Shown here: positions 1 to 10,894 of the stretch, in pieces | How the letters are laid out: the number at the start of each line of letters is the position of its first letter | Numbering within the stretch: the first letter of the stretch is position 1 | Origin: Lentinula raphanica | Lineage: Eukaryota > Basidiomycota > Agaricomycetes > Agaricales > Omphalotaceae | Direction of reading: 5' to 3' | Length of the DNA: 64,000 nt | Assembly (NCBI GenBank): GCA_027919835.1 | Contig: JANVFP010000045.1 | Location: forward strand, 1-64,000 | Position numbers and translations under genes: made by a program | The notes under the pieces: model-generated | The model's input: the letters and a program-made list of their open reading frames with translations, nothing else | Told to the model about the DNA's origin: nothing | The model's database searches: none

Positions 1-2200
1 GGACAGCGGAGTTGTCGGTACGGGTGCTAAGATCAACGGATCAACTTGATCTGTTAGATCACCGGGTACAATCAAGTCGGAATGTTGCGGAAAAGTGATT
101 GATCTGTCGGATCAGCTACAGTACCACTCCTTTCGAGGGATACGAGCCTACACTACCCATAGCGATGACCGGGGACGGTCAGATCTTTAGTTTGGGGGAG
201 ATGTTGCGCGGTTTTTCCGCGCAGGCGTGCAATGATCAAAAAGATCAACTTAGACCGTTGCATAGTATCAATAAGGACTGTAGTGAGCCCGAACTAGCAG
301 TCAAACTTGTATCAGTATAAGCTAGGATACAGATCCTTTGGCAGGACCAGCCATGAATATCCACTTAGAGCTATTGCTCGCACCCTTGGTCGGGGATCCT
401 TCAAGAATGCTGACTACTGGTACGAGCACATCCAGGGAATATCGACTTAGTATCAAGATCTGCCGGATCGGCACAACTGAGTTTGGTACTTGGCTGTGAT
501 GACGGAAATTTCACTTGATCTAGCAGATCAGACACGATGAGAACCTATCCGGACGAGTTACCACACGGAAACCCTACGCAAAGTAGCGGAAACCGTCGGA
601 AACATGATGATCTAGCATTTCCGTGGCAGTACGGGTGAAACCCGCAGCGGAAACACGCATATGTTCAAGTTCTAAACTGGGATATAGCGTATGCTATGTA
701 CAGCTTTGACCAGCACTCACGGAAACGCGCGGAAACCTACGGAAAACACTTCTGAAGCATTTATCTTCGTTGTCCGCTCCAGAACACCAGGCTATATGCA
801 TACCGTTCGAAAGCTACGGACCAGACCTACCTGATCCGCGAGATCAACCACTGTTACGAGTCTATCTCATTAACTTGGGAAGACCACTACTATTCCGCGG
901 AAGCAAATTCGTCGGAAACACTTGGGCAACGTAGGCAGGAGCCACTCTGACGAGTTAGGCACCCTAGCATGTGGATGCCGCACAGACCATGGTCGGAACT
1001 TGCTTGGTCTTCTAGATCTGGCGAAAGTACGACGAAATACGGACAAGTTTCATCTTTTTCTCTGTTTTCCTTACTATTTCCTTGCGTGTTTGTATCGTTT
1101 CAGTCATATTTTACTATTTAAGTGTATATTATCGGACTCCGTCCGTAGAAATAGCTAGATCTACTAGATCAAGGACAAATACGGGTATTGGACTTTTCGT
1201 AGTGTACTTAAAGACCTGTATCCGCACAAATGAAATAAGTTTCGCGCCCAGATCTCTCTGAACTGGTAATCCTTTTCATCCATACGTGGGAGTAAAGGCT
1301 TCTAAGCCGTACCGGACCTTGCAGATTAAGTGTGTTACTTCATCGCGATAAGCCCGACTTTTGAGTGGTTTGACTTGGTGTCTGTCACTTGATAGTTGAA
1401 GGTAGACTCCGTTCCGGAGATACAGAGGACTTGGTCTCAGGTTGTGCCGAGTGAACGTGCAGAGTTTTGGTGGCTCTGTTCAAGTTGACACGTAGTGATT
1501 GGTGATCTGCGTGATCTTCGAGGTTTTACTGAGAATAGTGATCAGTACTGCTTCACCCGGGAGCGGAATTGATTGGTCTACCATAACGTCTGGTACCCCG
1601 TTGCTTTCCGAGCCTAAAACCCCTTATCCGAGTGGAAGCCACTCAAAACAAACCCTTAGTCCAGATCTTACGACTGGTATATCCGTGTCACTTCGTTCTG
1701 CTGACCAGTATTGCTGATCTAAAAGATCTTACAAGACTGCGTTCGACTTGAGATATAAGATAGTGCGGAATCTCTGACAACGCCCCACACCTCGCTATAA
1801 ATACAATTTGATTGACGAATCCGTGAAGTCGTACTCTGTGTTCGTGCTAAGTGACCTGTCATAAGGCATTATACTAAGAACCGACTTTATACCACGTTAC
1901 CGATCCGCACACATACGAAACCCACTTCTCCACTGCCTCGTCGACTATCTCCCAAACGCGTTGTTCCCGGAGCTATTGCCAAACGGTCGTTGTTGTTTTT
2001 GGAATGTGGTTGGAAGAGACGGCGGTAGGAGGAAGAGGGGTGAAGAGGGGTGAAGAGGGGTGAAGAGGGTGAGGAGGTAAGAGCGCGAGAACCGCGGAGA
2101 ATTTTAGGCAGGCATAATTCTCAAGCTTCAAAGTTCAAAGCCCGCCGACTCTAAAACCCGGCGAGAACTTAAACCCCCCATTCCTCCTTCCCACTGAACC
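1..2200. repeat. Gene-poor, repeat-rich segment with GATC-type palindromes and CGGAAAC motifs
   Basis: No reading frame looks like a real gene. Palindromic sites of the form GATCT-N3-RGATC recur, for example GATCTGTTAGATC near 50, GATCTGTCGGATC near 100, GATCTGCCGGATC near 457, GATCTAGCAGATC near 517, GATCTACTAGATC near 1158 and GATCTAAAAGATC near 1718. From about 560 to 920 the heptamer CGGAAAC occurs many times. A TATA-like CTATAAATA lies near 1795. Regularly repeated internal motifs plus a TATA box near one end fit a decayed long terminal repeat or other transposon remnant. I see no reverse transcriptase or integrase remnant, so the class is open. Confidence 0.45.
2031..2070 (+). repeat. 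Four copies of a 10-bp purine-rich repeat
   Basis: The unit TGAAGAGGGG is repeated about four times (the first and last copies imperfect) upstream of the dioxygenase gene. It is a purine-strand microsatellite; any promoter role is speculation. Confidence 0.8.
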
Positions 2201-2628
2201 ACCACCACCACCATGTCAAGAGTGCTGTGGTGGCTTCTTCTTGGCCTGTCGTCCATCGGTAAGCAAATTTGTTCATCGTCTCATTCCCCTTGGCACAATC
2301 CGATTGTTCTGTTATGGCTATTGAGCGCCCAAGTGTACTTGCCCGCCGGCAGATTTTCTTCTGTCCGCTTCATGGTCGTCGTTGGGCTGCTGTTCGCTCG
2401 CGCACGGGCGTAGGCCATGACACTACACGAGCATGACTGCAAGGTAACGACGGCGCGTATATGGTCCATAACAAAACTTTGGTGTGTGTCATGGGGGTAG
2501 AGTATCCAATGCTAAGTGTGAATTCCATTGGGCTTTTAGTTCTTGTAGATGCCACGCCCCTTGCACCAGCAGTCACAATATGCAGCCGTAAGGTATGGTC
2601 ATTCACTTAGTTCTCCTCGTCTGTCAGA

Positions 2629-4337
2629 ATGCTCATGCGCATTGGCAAGACCCGCTCCGGCGCCACGTTTGGATATTACATTATCCCCACGCGTTCAGTG
2701 GAAGAGCTGATCTCGCAGGCCCTGGAAAGTTTTGCACACATCCGACCAGACTTTGTAGACGAACCGACGGTTGAACCACCTCCTGAGGCAGCTACTGACC
2801 CTGGCCCATCGACCACTCAATCGTCTGGTTCGAGCTCATCATCTGGTTCTAGCTCATCGTCAGGTTCTAGCTCATCGTCAGGTTCTGGCTCATCGTCAGG
2901 TTCTGGCTCATCGTCCGGATCGTCTACCTCGGCTTCCACATCTAGCTTTCCCGACCCAGCATCTACAGCGTCCACCCGCCGCCCGTCACGAAAGCGTAAA
3001 CGGGGTAAGAAGGATGGCAATTCCAGCTCCGCCAAGAAAGGTAAATGGCAGCGACCAGATACCCCCCGTTGGAAGAAGAAGAAGAGCCTCGTCCTTTGAA
3101 ACGTGTCACTCATAGCCATGCTCGACGTCGCAAGCTCAGGCAGGTTCAAAAAACCGATGCATTGCATGCAACGGTACCTGCTAATCACCGCATACGTCTG
3201 GCACACAATGCTGAACAGGTAGAGACTGCGTTCGATACTGGACATATATTGAACAGCACCACCTCGGGCTATCTTGGTCGTGAACGCTTGGATCAGGAAA
3301 CGATAGATCAATGGCCAGTCTATTCACTGGATGAGCTTGTGGGGCCCACATCAGAATGGGGGTTCGACGTGATTGAAGCAGATGTCAGTAACCCGTATGT
3401 ATTTTCACCTAGTGCGAGTGCAGACGCTAACCACCATTGTTAGCGGACCGACTTTCTTCACAGACATCAACGATCAAGTGTTCGTCCTACGGATTCCGCC
3501 ACCCCAGGGTGACGAGACCTTTTTTCATGATGCACAAGAAGCTGCGGGTGTCTTCGAGAAGTTCCGTCCATATCTGTTTAAAGATGGCAAGCCTCGCAAA
3601 ACTCATCGACGCGGTGACTTTCCGGTTGCGCCAATTGGGATTTCTTATGGTGGTGGTCAGGATGTAGGTGTCATTGCTGTTTCTTTGAACATTACTAACA
3701 ACATTTGGGCTAGCATCCGAAGAGAATATATTACAAAGGTCTGGATTTATATGCCCTCGAACGTATTCGTAACCTCCCGTGCTTCAATCGTCTGGCTGCT
3801 CATGCGAGCAGAGCATTTGCGATGTGGTCGCCCAATCTCTACTCGTTCTACGCTGGTTACATGTCGCGACTGTTGACACTGGTACCCGACATAGTTTTCA
3901 ACTGGAAGGACAGTATATTTGCGTGCTGTACACTGAATTTCGGACCCCAAACCACAACGATTCCTCATGTGGACTACATGAATTATGTCTACGGTCTGTG
4001 TGCTGTAACCGCTCTGGGCGACTTCGACTTCCGACAAGGGGGCCATCTAGTACTTTGGGATCTTGGTGTTGTCGTGGAGTTTCCTCCAGGGTGGACGATG
4101 CTCATTCCATCTGCGTATCTCCTTCATTCCAACACAAGCATTGGTCCAGATGAATCTCGTTATTCGATAACGCAATATACTGCTGCCGGCCTCTTTAGAA
4201 TCATAGACGATAATGGGGTGCCGCTAAATCAAATGAATGCTGAAGAACGTAAACTAGCAGATCAGCGACACGAGGAACGGAAAACTGAGGCCCTCAATCG
4301 CTATACGACAGTACAGGAGTTGCTGAACATGGACTAA
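2629..4337 (+). CDS. TET/JBP-like 2-oxoglutarate/Fe(II) dioxygenase
   Basis: Four exons join into about 524 residues: roughly 2629-3040, 3076-3394, 3444-3663 and 3714-4337. Introns 2 and 3 are clear (49 and 50 bp with TAAC branch sites). The first junction is uncertain: the donor may be 3005 or 3041 and the acceptor lies in a GAAGAAG run at 3075-3084. The N-terminus is a low-complexity Ser/Gly tract followed by basic clusters that look like a nuclear signal. The C-terminal half carries the catalytic core: HVD (about residues 402-404), the block GGHLVLWDLGVVVEFPPG, a distal His in LLHSN (about 455) and an Arg in SRYS (about 466) suited to bind 2-oxoglutarate. This block is characteristic of the TET/JBP expansion in agaric fungi, whose members are thought to oxidise 5-methylcytosine in DNA. 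Key residues are present, so it may be active. The start codon is not proven; an upstream non-coding or coding exon is possible. Confidence 0.75.
2827..2916 (+). repeat. Five 18-bp units encoding Ser/Gly hexapeptides
   Basis: Units close to GGTTCTAGCTCATCGTCA repeat in frame and encode GSSSSS-like hexapeptides within the dioxygenase N-terminus. Because the unit is a multiple of three, copy number can change without breaking the frame. Confidence 0.85.
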
Positions 4338-4474
4338 CTTGCTACAATATCTTGTTACTTGTACATAATCCCAATGATATCTTGAGTTCGTTATCACAAA
4401 ACTGACTGAAATATCACAAGATACTGAGTCAACGAGATGATTATTTCTGAGATACACAAGCAAAATAATAGAGT

Positions 4475-5180
4475 TTATACTATCTCAGCAGCAGCAGCAG
4501 CAAGACGTTCCAAGAGCTCCTCCTTATCCAAAGTCAAATCCTCAATCTCCTTTCGCAAATCAACACATTCCATAAGGAGATCCTCACACCTCAACCGGAG
4601 TTCATTGCGTTCCTTCTTCAGTTCGTCTTGTTTCTTTCGGGATTCTGTGTCGACGCGAATGCCTGCCTGAAGGTGCAACTCGAGTACCGCGATATATTCA
4701 GCCTGGCTTCGTTCGCGGGTGGCAAAAGCCTTGCGCTCCAGCTCAGCCCATTGCTTGATTTGGTTGACTTCAGTGACAAAGCGTCTCTTCTGGTCGTCGT
4801 AGAACTCGCGAATTCTCCCCACGACGAACATGCGATCGTAGCGCCTGAGAGATAAGGTCGTCAGTTCTTGTGGACTCCAAAGCAGCAGAAAAAAACGTAC
4901 ATTGAATCATCGACTGTTTGTTTCTTCCTCTTCATCGCGCGGAATTCCGTATTGGGAGTTCCAGAGCTTCTACGGCAAAGGCATGAGCTAAAAACATATA
5001 CGGGCAACAGCTAGGGAACATACTGGGCAATGTTCGCGGTATTGTCGGGTGCGCTGTCGACAAATGTTGCCTCAGCATCATGGTTGAGTGTTTCTCTGTG
5101 TAAGATCAGACAAGAAATAATAAGCACTGCGACGTTATGATTAATACAAGGAGTGCAACTTACGCGTCTATGGTTGCCAT
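4475..5180 (-). CDS. Coiled-coil protein of unknown function, 175 aa
   Basis: Four exons on the minus strand (5164-5180, 5024-5095, 4901-4969, 4475-4844) join with matching phases into 175 residues. The first exon encodes only five codons and two bases. Residues about 40-60 hold a basic stretch (MKRKKQ) and the remainder is a long charged helix rich in Glu, Arg, Lys and Leu, predicted to be a coiled coil, ending in a short poly-Ala made by a GCT/GCA triplet run. No catalytic motif is visible and I do not recognise the family. It is divergently transcribed from the gene at 5373 across under 200 bp, with a TATA box on each strand, so the two are probably co-regulated. It converges on the dioxygenase gene, with only 137 bp between stop codons. 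Confidence 0.7.
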
Positions 5181-5372
5181 TGCTGAGGGACGATTGGTGG
5201 TGAAAATGGCTGTAAAAGATATCAAACGGGCCCCTTTTATATGCCGCCAGCAAAGCGGTGCCCGAACGTGATATTTGTTGACCGTTCAACAAACCGAAAC
5301 ACTCACGTTTTTACGCGTCTCTATAAAAAGGGGGAGCTTTGCTTAGATTTCCTGTCTCAACTCTTATCAGTC
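5181..5372. promoter_or_regulatory. Compact divergent promoter with two TATA boxes
   Basis: On the minus strand CATATAAAAG lies at 5234-5243, about 55-65 bp upstream of the ATG at 5180. On the plus strand TATAAAAAG lies at 5322-5330, about 45-50 bp upstream of the ATG at 5373. The two boxes point outward and are about 80 bp apart, leaving one shared upstream segment. TATA boxes this clean are not common in the window. Confidence 0.6.
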
Positions 5373-7134
5373 ATGAGCTTCTTCAGCTCGTTTGACTCAC
5401 CTGCACCCTCACCTGCACCCTCCAATCTCCTTAATCCAAACCCTTCTCGCCATGACCTGCTTCCTTCGATTGGTCATGTTCTTGACTCGCCACTGGATCG
5501 ACGAAGTTCGATTGGCCGTGTTCTTGACTCTCCACTGGACGGACGAAGTCTTGACTTGCAGCTGAACAGGCAAGCCATTGATTCATCATCGCAGATACCT
5601 CCTCTACTAACGAACTTGTAATCAATGTCACAATGAAGGGGTTCACCACCTATCAACTTATCGTCGTCTAGCTTATCAACCTCTGCGCACTCACACCATA
5701 GGTTACCGACCAGCATGTTCTCAGAGGGTACGCAGATGCATGAGTTGTCTCATTCCCGCCCGTCACTCTCTGCTATACCACCTGAAGGCTCGCGGGGTCT
5801 TGATATCACCACAGACCCAGAGGTTACTCCATTGGCAGTCGATAACTTGGCGAAGGATTTTGGGTTGAATGAAGAGCAGAGATCTATCCTACAAACTTTC
5901 CTGAAAGTAAGCACGTTAGTATTCAATGTATCGACAACAGTTACTCACGTTTATTCTTTGACAGTTTGGCAAGGTGGGCAGGGGATTACCAGCGGCAGAC
6001 CTGCTTACACGTTTATATTCAAATGCCTTGATGTTACATCTGGAGAACAAGCGTCCAAAAGACGACGAGAACATGGTTCAAACACTGCGTGGAATGGTGA
6101 ACGACTTGCGCATCCGACTTCAAACATTCAGCCTTACCTCTACCCAAACTGTAAGTGTCAGCCCTATGTTCGTCATTGCTCCAGTCGTTTATGCATGCAT
6201 AAAACAGAAATTGATTCGATTGGTTGCTCATGACAAGATGTACGATCCAATGCGAACCTGCTATATAGATATTGGGAAGGATGTTTTCGTCAGTATATGA
6301 CACTCTTTTGAATTGATATCACGCTCACAAGTACACACTTAGGCCCATCTCCGAGCCAATGCAGAACAGCTAGGCTTTTCGAACATTATTGGAAACCCGG
6401 CATATGAAAGTACTCTCGAAGCGCGCGTGAACAAGGTCTGCTCGAGCGTCAGAAACCAATTCCGACAGCATGTACGTAGAGCTTAAGCATCGTTGAGCTT
6501 GCTTGTGACAATTTTGAGTCTAGGTTGTTGATAGCATTACCAAGAAACCTATCAGCGCGGCCGACTTCACCCATAATATGAACAAGATCTACTGTCGTCC
6601 AGGAGGTCCCGATTTCAACCAGCAATACGTCCTTCTGCGAAATATCATCTTGGTGAGCCTATCGTTTGCATTTGCGAGCTTTGAATTGATGTTCATTGAA
6701 ACATTAGCGCCGTTTTGTGTATGAAAATCGCCAGACAAGTTGGGCAATTGAAGATGATGAGAATGAGGACGTTGATGGGGATACACCAGAAGGACCCTTG
6801 AGGAAGCGCAAGAGAGGTGGTAGAGTAGCTAAAGGACTGGACTTCTGGAGCTTGGTCGACGCATGGTATGGTGAGAAGAAGAACGAGTTTGGGAAGAAAT
6901 TAAGTGATCCACGCTGGAAATCGTGAGTGCTCATTTGTTGATTACAGAAAATGCCCTTACTACCTGTTACTGTGCAGCCTACTTGAAGACTACACCCGTT
7001 TTGATAATGCTGGGTTCAAGAATGTCGGTAGTCCTTCCTCGTCCAACAGCAGTCAAGCCGCAACACCGACCGAAGGCTACTCCGGCAATTTTAGCAGTCG
7101 AGGAAACAGTACTTTGGCAGCTTTGTTAGGATAG
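5373..7134 (+). CDS. Unknown nuclear-looking protein, 448 aa, eight exons
   Basis: Exons 5373-5617, 5702-5906, 5965-6150, 6208-6288, 6343-6471, 6524-6652, 6708-6922 and 6978-7134 join with consistent phases into 448 residues. The N-terminus (about 80 residues) is Pro/Ser rich and contains two copies of a short IGxVLDSPLDxRS repeat. The middle is helical. Residues about 350-365 carry an acidic stretch followed by the basic cluster RKRKRGGR, a likely nuclear localisation signal, then a conserved-looking DFWSLVDAWYGEKK segment and a Ser-rich tail. I recall the FWS-VD-W pattern from uncharacterised agaric protein families but cannot assign a function. It shares a divergent promoter with the coiled-coil gene at 4475 and sits beside the TET/JBP-like gene. 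Confidence 0.7.
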
Positions 7135-7560
7135 AAAGTACACTTATCACTCCGAAATGTAGAGTTGAATTTGCTGATAGATATTTGCTCTGAATATCTG
7201 CTGAGGGATGAGTCCGCCTGCTGAGTGAGTAGAGCTCAACATTTGCCTCCGCTTTTCGCGTTCAGTGAAGTCACATGGCCTGTCAGACACGCCATTGTTG
7301 TTTGTTGTCTGTTGTTTGCACAATGTTCGACTTCAATCAGTTTCTGCCATCTGCTCGTCTTTGGCTCATCCAACCTCGACGTCGCAAGTATCATAACCTC
7401 ACAAGCAAGCAAAAAATGGGCTAGAAGGTACGCCCATGCTTCACAGTCTCATAATTCGAGTACAACTCCACTCAAACCCTCAATAATATCCTTTGTTCTT
7501 GTCGATGTCAAGGTTTTCGTGTGCATGTCCATCAAGGTTTTCGCATTCGTCAAGAGTTTT
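7135..7560. other. Intergenic, leading into the minisatellite
   Basis: No gene recognised. A plus-strand reading frame runs from 7225 into the repeat, but its upstream part has no recognisable domain and is best seen as open by chance and by the repeat. Confidence 0.5.
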
Positions 7561-8350
7561 GTGCTCATCAAGAGCTGGCGTTCGTCAAGAGTTCGCGTTC
7601 GTCAAGAGTTCGCGTTCGTCAAGAGTTCGCGTTCGTCAAGAGTTCGCGTTCGTCAAGAGTTCGCGTTCGTCAAGAGTTCGCGTTCGTCAAGAGTTCGCGT
7701 TCGTCAAGAGTTCGCGTTCGTCAAGAGTTCGCGTTCGTCAAGAGTTCGCGTTCGTCAAGAGTTCGCATTCATCAAGAGTTCGCATTCATCAAGAGTTCGC
7801 ATTCATCAAGAGTTCGCATTCATCAAGAGTTCGCATTCATCAAGAGTTCACATTCATCAAGAGTTCGCATTCGTTAAGAGTTCGCATTCGTCAAGAGTTC
7901 GCGTTTGTCAAGAGTTCGTGTTCGTGCGTGTTCGTCAAGGGTTTTGTGTTCGTCAAGGTTCTTGTGTTTGTCAACGTCTTCGTGCTCTTCAACGTCTTCT
8001 TCAACGTCTTCGTGCTCTTCAACGTCTTCATGCTTGTCAACGTCTTCTCAAGGTCTTCATGCTTATCAAGGTCTTCGTGCTCGTCAAGGTCGTCAAGGTC
8101 GTCAAGATCTGCGTGTTCGTCAAGGGTTTTGTGTTCGTCAAGGGTTTTGTGTTTGTCAAGTTTCTTGTGTTTGTCAACATCTTCGTGCTCTTCAACGTCT
8201 TCGTGCTTATCAAGGTCTTCGTGCTCGTCAAGGTCGTCAAGGTCTTCGTGCTTGTCAAGGTCTTCACGTTCATCAAGGTATTTGTGTTTGTGCTTGTTCA
8301 GGTCCTTATTCTCATTGAAGCATTCATTCTCATTCTCGTCATTCTCGTCA
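7561..8350. repeat. 17-bp minisatellite followed by degenerate GTCAAGG-type repeats
   Basis: From about 7571 to 7920 a 17-bp unit, GTTCGCGTTCGTCAAGA, is repeated about twenty times. Early copies carry CGCGTTCGTC and later copies CGCATTCATC, so two variants expanded in blocks. From about 7920 to 8340 shorter, less regular units built on GTCAAGGTCTTCGTGCT follow. Since 17 is not a multiple of three, each plus-strand frame cycles through all phases and stays open, giving long overlapping reading frames (454, 334 and 137 codons). On the minus strand the second part reads as an Asp/Glu/His/Lys repeat starting from an ATG at 8364. Transcription in either direction is unproven. I treat it as non-coding satellite DNA until RNA says otherwise. 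Confidence 0.85.
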
Positions 8351-8990
8351 GGTGGTTTGTACACTATCTACTCTTCGTGTGCTCCAGGGCTTACATTGGT
8401 CATATCTCCAGATATTTGGTGGATCTACTGCTTTCCAAGCTCCATTCCTTCGTGCTTTCATACTATGTGGGTCAATATGGTAGTAAAGGGAACATGAACA
8501 TGATCTGTTCAATTTACTGGTATCTTACTCTTGTTTCTCACTCTTGTATCCATATATCACTGGAATTCATTGTATATTCTTTCCTGTAATCGTGGACTGT
8601 CTGAAATGATCCCAAAGGATCGGGAACGTCGGGTCATATGTCGTGTGATACCGGAGAAAAAAAGGCCCGACGTTGCAACGAGAGTTTCAACCACAGCTCC
8701 AATTTTGATCGGTCCCCAGGATAACCTCAGGCTCAAATAAACAGTGGATTAAATTACCACTTTTGTGCTGAGGTTCAACGAATTGAACCTGTGTTTCAAA
8801 ACCTCTGGGTTATCCACTGGTTAATAGATTTGCTTGCCTGTGTACTCATTTACTTTTAACTACCCGATTTCCCTTCGATGGTTATCGATGGCGCCATGCT
8901 GGTATAGGCTGGTATAGATCATTACACCGCAACAGATTCTGCTTTTAACCCTTCGTCCGCCTTACGGTCGCAACTCCCCCAACTCCTCTT
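8351..8990. other. Intergenic with nested inverted repeats
   Basis: No gene recognised. It holds a perfect 8-bp hairpin AGGTTCAA-CGAA-TTGAACCT at 8771-8790, flanked by longer-range arms: GGATAACC at 8719 with GGTTATCC at 8808, and CAGTGGAT at 8742 with ATCCACTG at 8812. The set could fold into a branched structure or mark a small non-autonomous element. Confidence 0.5.
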
Positions 8991-9004
8991 CACTCTATCA
9001 CTTC

Positions 9005-9020
9005 CCTTGCTGGTCAAAGG
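9005..9020 (+). promoter_or_regulatory. SSP leader element, copy 1
   Basis: CCTTGCTGGTCAAAGG, an interrupted inverted repeat, lies about 350 bp upstream of the ATG at 9373 and three bases before a likely 5'-untranslated intron donor (AAG then GCAAGT at 9024, a GC-type donor). The whole leader matches those of the next two SSP genes. Confidence 0.7.
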
Positions 9021-9372
9021 AAGGCAAGTACGAATTCTCGTTCACAACAAGGAATCCTGAGTCCCTAAACAAACTTTTCTCATCCTAGTTTACGCTGGTC
9101 GACTCGCTATATTCACTCGCATACTCGAGCTCTACAACTCACTTTGCTTCTGGTACGTTGTGTCTCGTAGTGATAACATGGTTAACTCAAGCTTTCGATG
9201 CCGATTCACTCGTTTAGCCCTATTGAACGTTCATATTCGATTCAAAACTTGCCACTTTCATACCTCAAGATCTCTTCGTACACCGAATTTGAGTGGGTCT
9301 ACTTTCATCTACCGCTGTGCAGTCTTTGTCGGGCTAACATCACTCTCATAGACAAATTCAAACTTGCCCCTC

Positions 9373-9887
9373 ATGCGTTTCCATCATCTGGTTTTCTTCG
9401 GCGTTTTTCTCGCGGTTCTCGCGTTTGCAGCACCGGTCCCTCTTCAGGTCAGTCACCCACTGCAAGTCCCTAGTGGACATCATAAACCAGGATCGTCGAC
9501 TGATCGTTATCCGTTCTATAGGCCAGGACGTCTCCTAGCCTGGCAGCTCGAAGTTCTAAAAAAGAGGTCCTAAAATGCCAAATCGAGTACTTGAAAGACG
9601 CTCTGCCGTTTGAATACAAAATCGATATCGACAATGCCAAGAGCGTGATGGAGGATACTGTCAGGAGGGAGTTAAAGTCGAATTTTCGGTTCGCCAAGAA
9701 AACGAAAAACGATCCAGTTTTTTATTTCGTGGAGGATCCTGGCGTGCTTATGTCGGAATCACAAGCACAAGCTTCAATTCGAGTATGGGTGAAGAAGGAC
9801 GGAAAAATGGAGGAGTATAAGAAGAAAGGCAAGATGTGGATTGAAACTGACATCATGTCCGTTACAGAGGAACCCAAAGAGAAGTAG
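9373..9887 (+). CDS. Small secreted protein SSP1, 146 aa
   Basis: Two exons, 9373-9447 and 9522-9887, split in phase 0. Exon 1 encodes a signal peptide (MRFHHLVFFGVFLAVLAFA, probable cleavage before APVP). Exon 2 encodes a mature part of about 120 residues, rich in Lys, Glu and Asp, with no Cys pattern suggesting disulfide knots. It begins with an LAARSSKK segment that matches LAPRSSKK in SSP3, so the three genes are homologous, but the rest has diverged strongly: alternating strand-like stretches and one amphipathic helix. The 5' leader and the ~165-bp 3' flank are much closer to the neighbours than the coding part. Function unknown; secretion is inferred from the signal peptide. Confidence 0.75.
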
Positions 9888-10478
9888 TTTGCTCACGTTG
9901 ATTGCATAGTAGCTCTATGATGTGCAAAGTACATGTCGTGTGTATAGTCATTAGTAGATAGAAGGAGATCATTACATAATCGTTCCGCTCAAACTTCCAA
10001 GGATGAGATTTCCGACTTCTATCAGCCTCGTAACTCGAAACACGGAAACACTGAGAGTCAGACGCATCGTTGTATAAGGTTGTGCATATATTACTCGGTC
10101 CAAGACAGTCCAAGACCCGTAGGCCAAGCCGTTGGAATTCTGCTCGTGGCACTGGCAGCCCGTCGCTGCTGGTCCCTCCCGCCAGCTCCCGCCTTACTAT
10201 GAAGCCATTTTTCGTGTAGACTTCATGAACCGATGGCGTACACAAGCCTACACAGGCCTATACACAGTCCCATACTTCCGGGTATACTCTGGTAAGATGT
10301 ACATATTTTACCGATTTTCCTGGTGCTAGCCTCAGGCCTGGTCAGTGCCAAGCTGTGCCAAGTGGTCTCAGGTGGTCACCGAGGCTAGTCAGTACAGATC
10401 ATTATCGTACTACACAGATTCTTAAACCCCAGTATCATTTGTCGCACTCCCCCCATCTTTTCTTCGCTCTATCACTTC

Positions 10479-10494
10479 CCTTGCTGGTCAAAGG
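10479..10494 (+). promoter_or_regulatory. SSP leader element, copy 2
   Basis: CCTTGCTGGTCAAAGG, identical to copy 1, followed after three bases by the canonical donor GTGAGT of a 5'-untranslated intron. The next leader exon starts near 10571 with TTCTCGCTGGTCGACC. A second leader intron ends with GATAG just before the ATG exon near 10865. Confidence 0.7.
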
Positions 10495-10894
10495 AAGGTG
10501 AGTACTCAGTATACGAATCGCCGCAGTATGCGTGAAACGCCGCCTAATCAGACCTATCTGTTATATCCTAGTTCTCGCTGGTCGACCTGCTGTACGCACT
10601 GATACATACTCGACTTGACTTTGCTCTATCATTCTTCTGCACCGTACGTTGTGAATCATACACTATACATGATCGAAACGTCGACACCTACGCTCTTCCT
10701 CTAGCTGTCTCGAATATCGAGCATTCAACGTCAACGCTCGTATCAAACTCTGCTCGATTGCTCACTTCCTTCCTCAAAACTCTTTCATCATCGTTCTTGG
10801 AGTAAGTCCAACTGCGTCTGATTCTTCTACTGCCTTCGGCATTACTCACATCGCATTCGGATAGATCAACTTTACCTTACATTTACCTTTCAAC

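Noticed and set aside
2213..2413. Short plus-str frame with a good start context and hydrophobic sequence (MSRVLWWLLLGLSS), possible first exon of the dioxygenase gene
   Set aside because: The frame is short, no clean donor/acceptor pair joins it in phase to 2629, and signal-peptide-like sequence would be odd for a nuclear enzyme. Left as a possibility only.
7225..8589. 454-codon plus-strand reading frame
   Set aside because: It is produced by the 17-bp repeat, which is open in all three frames; no domain or splice support.
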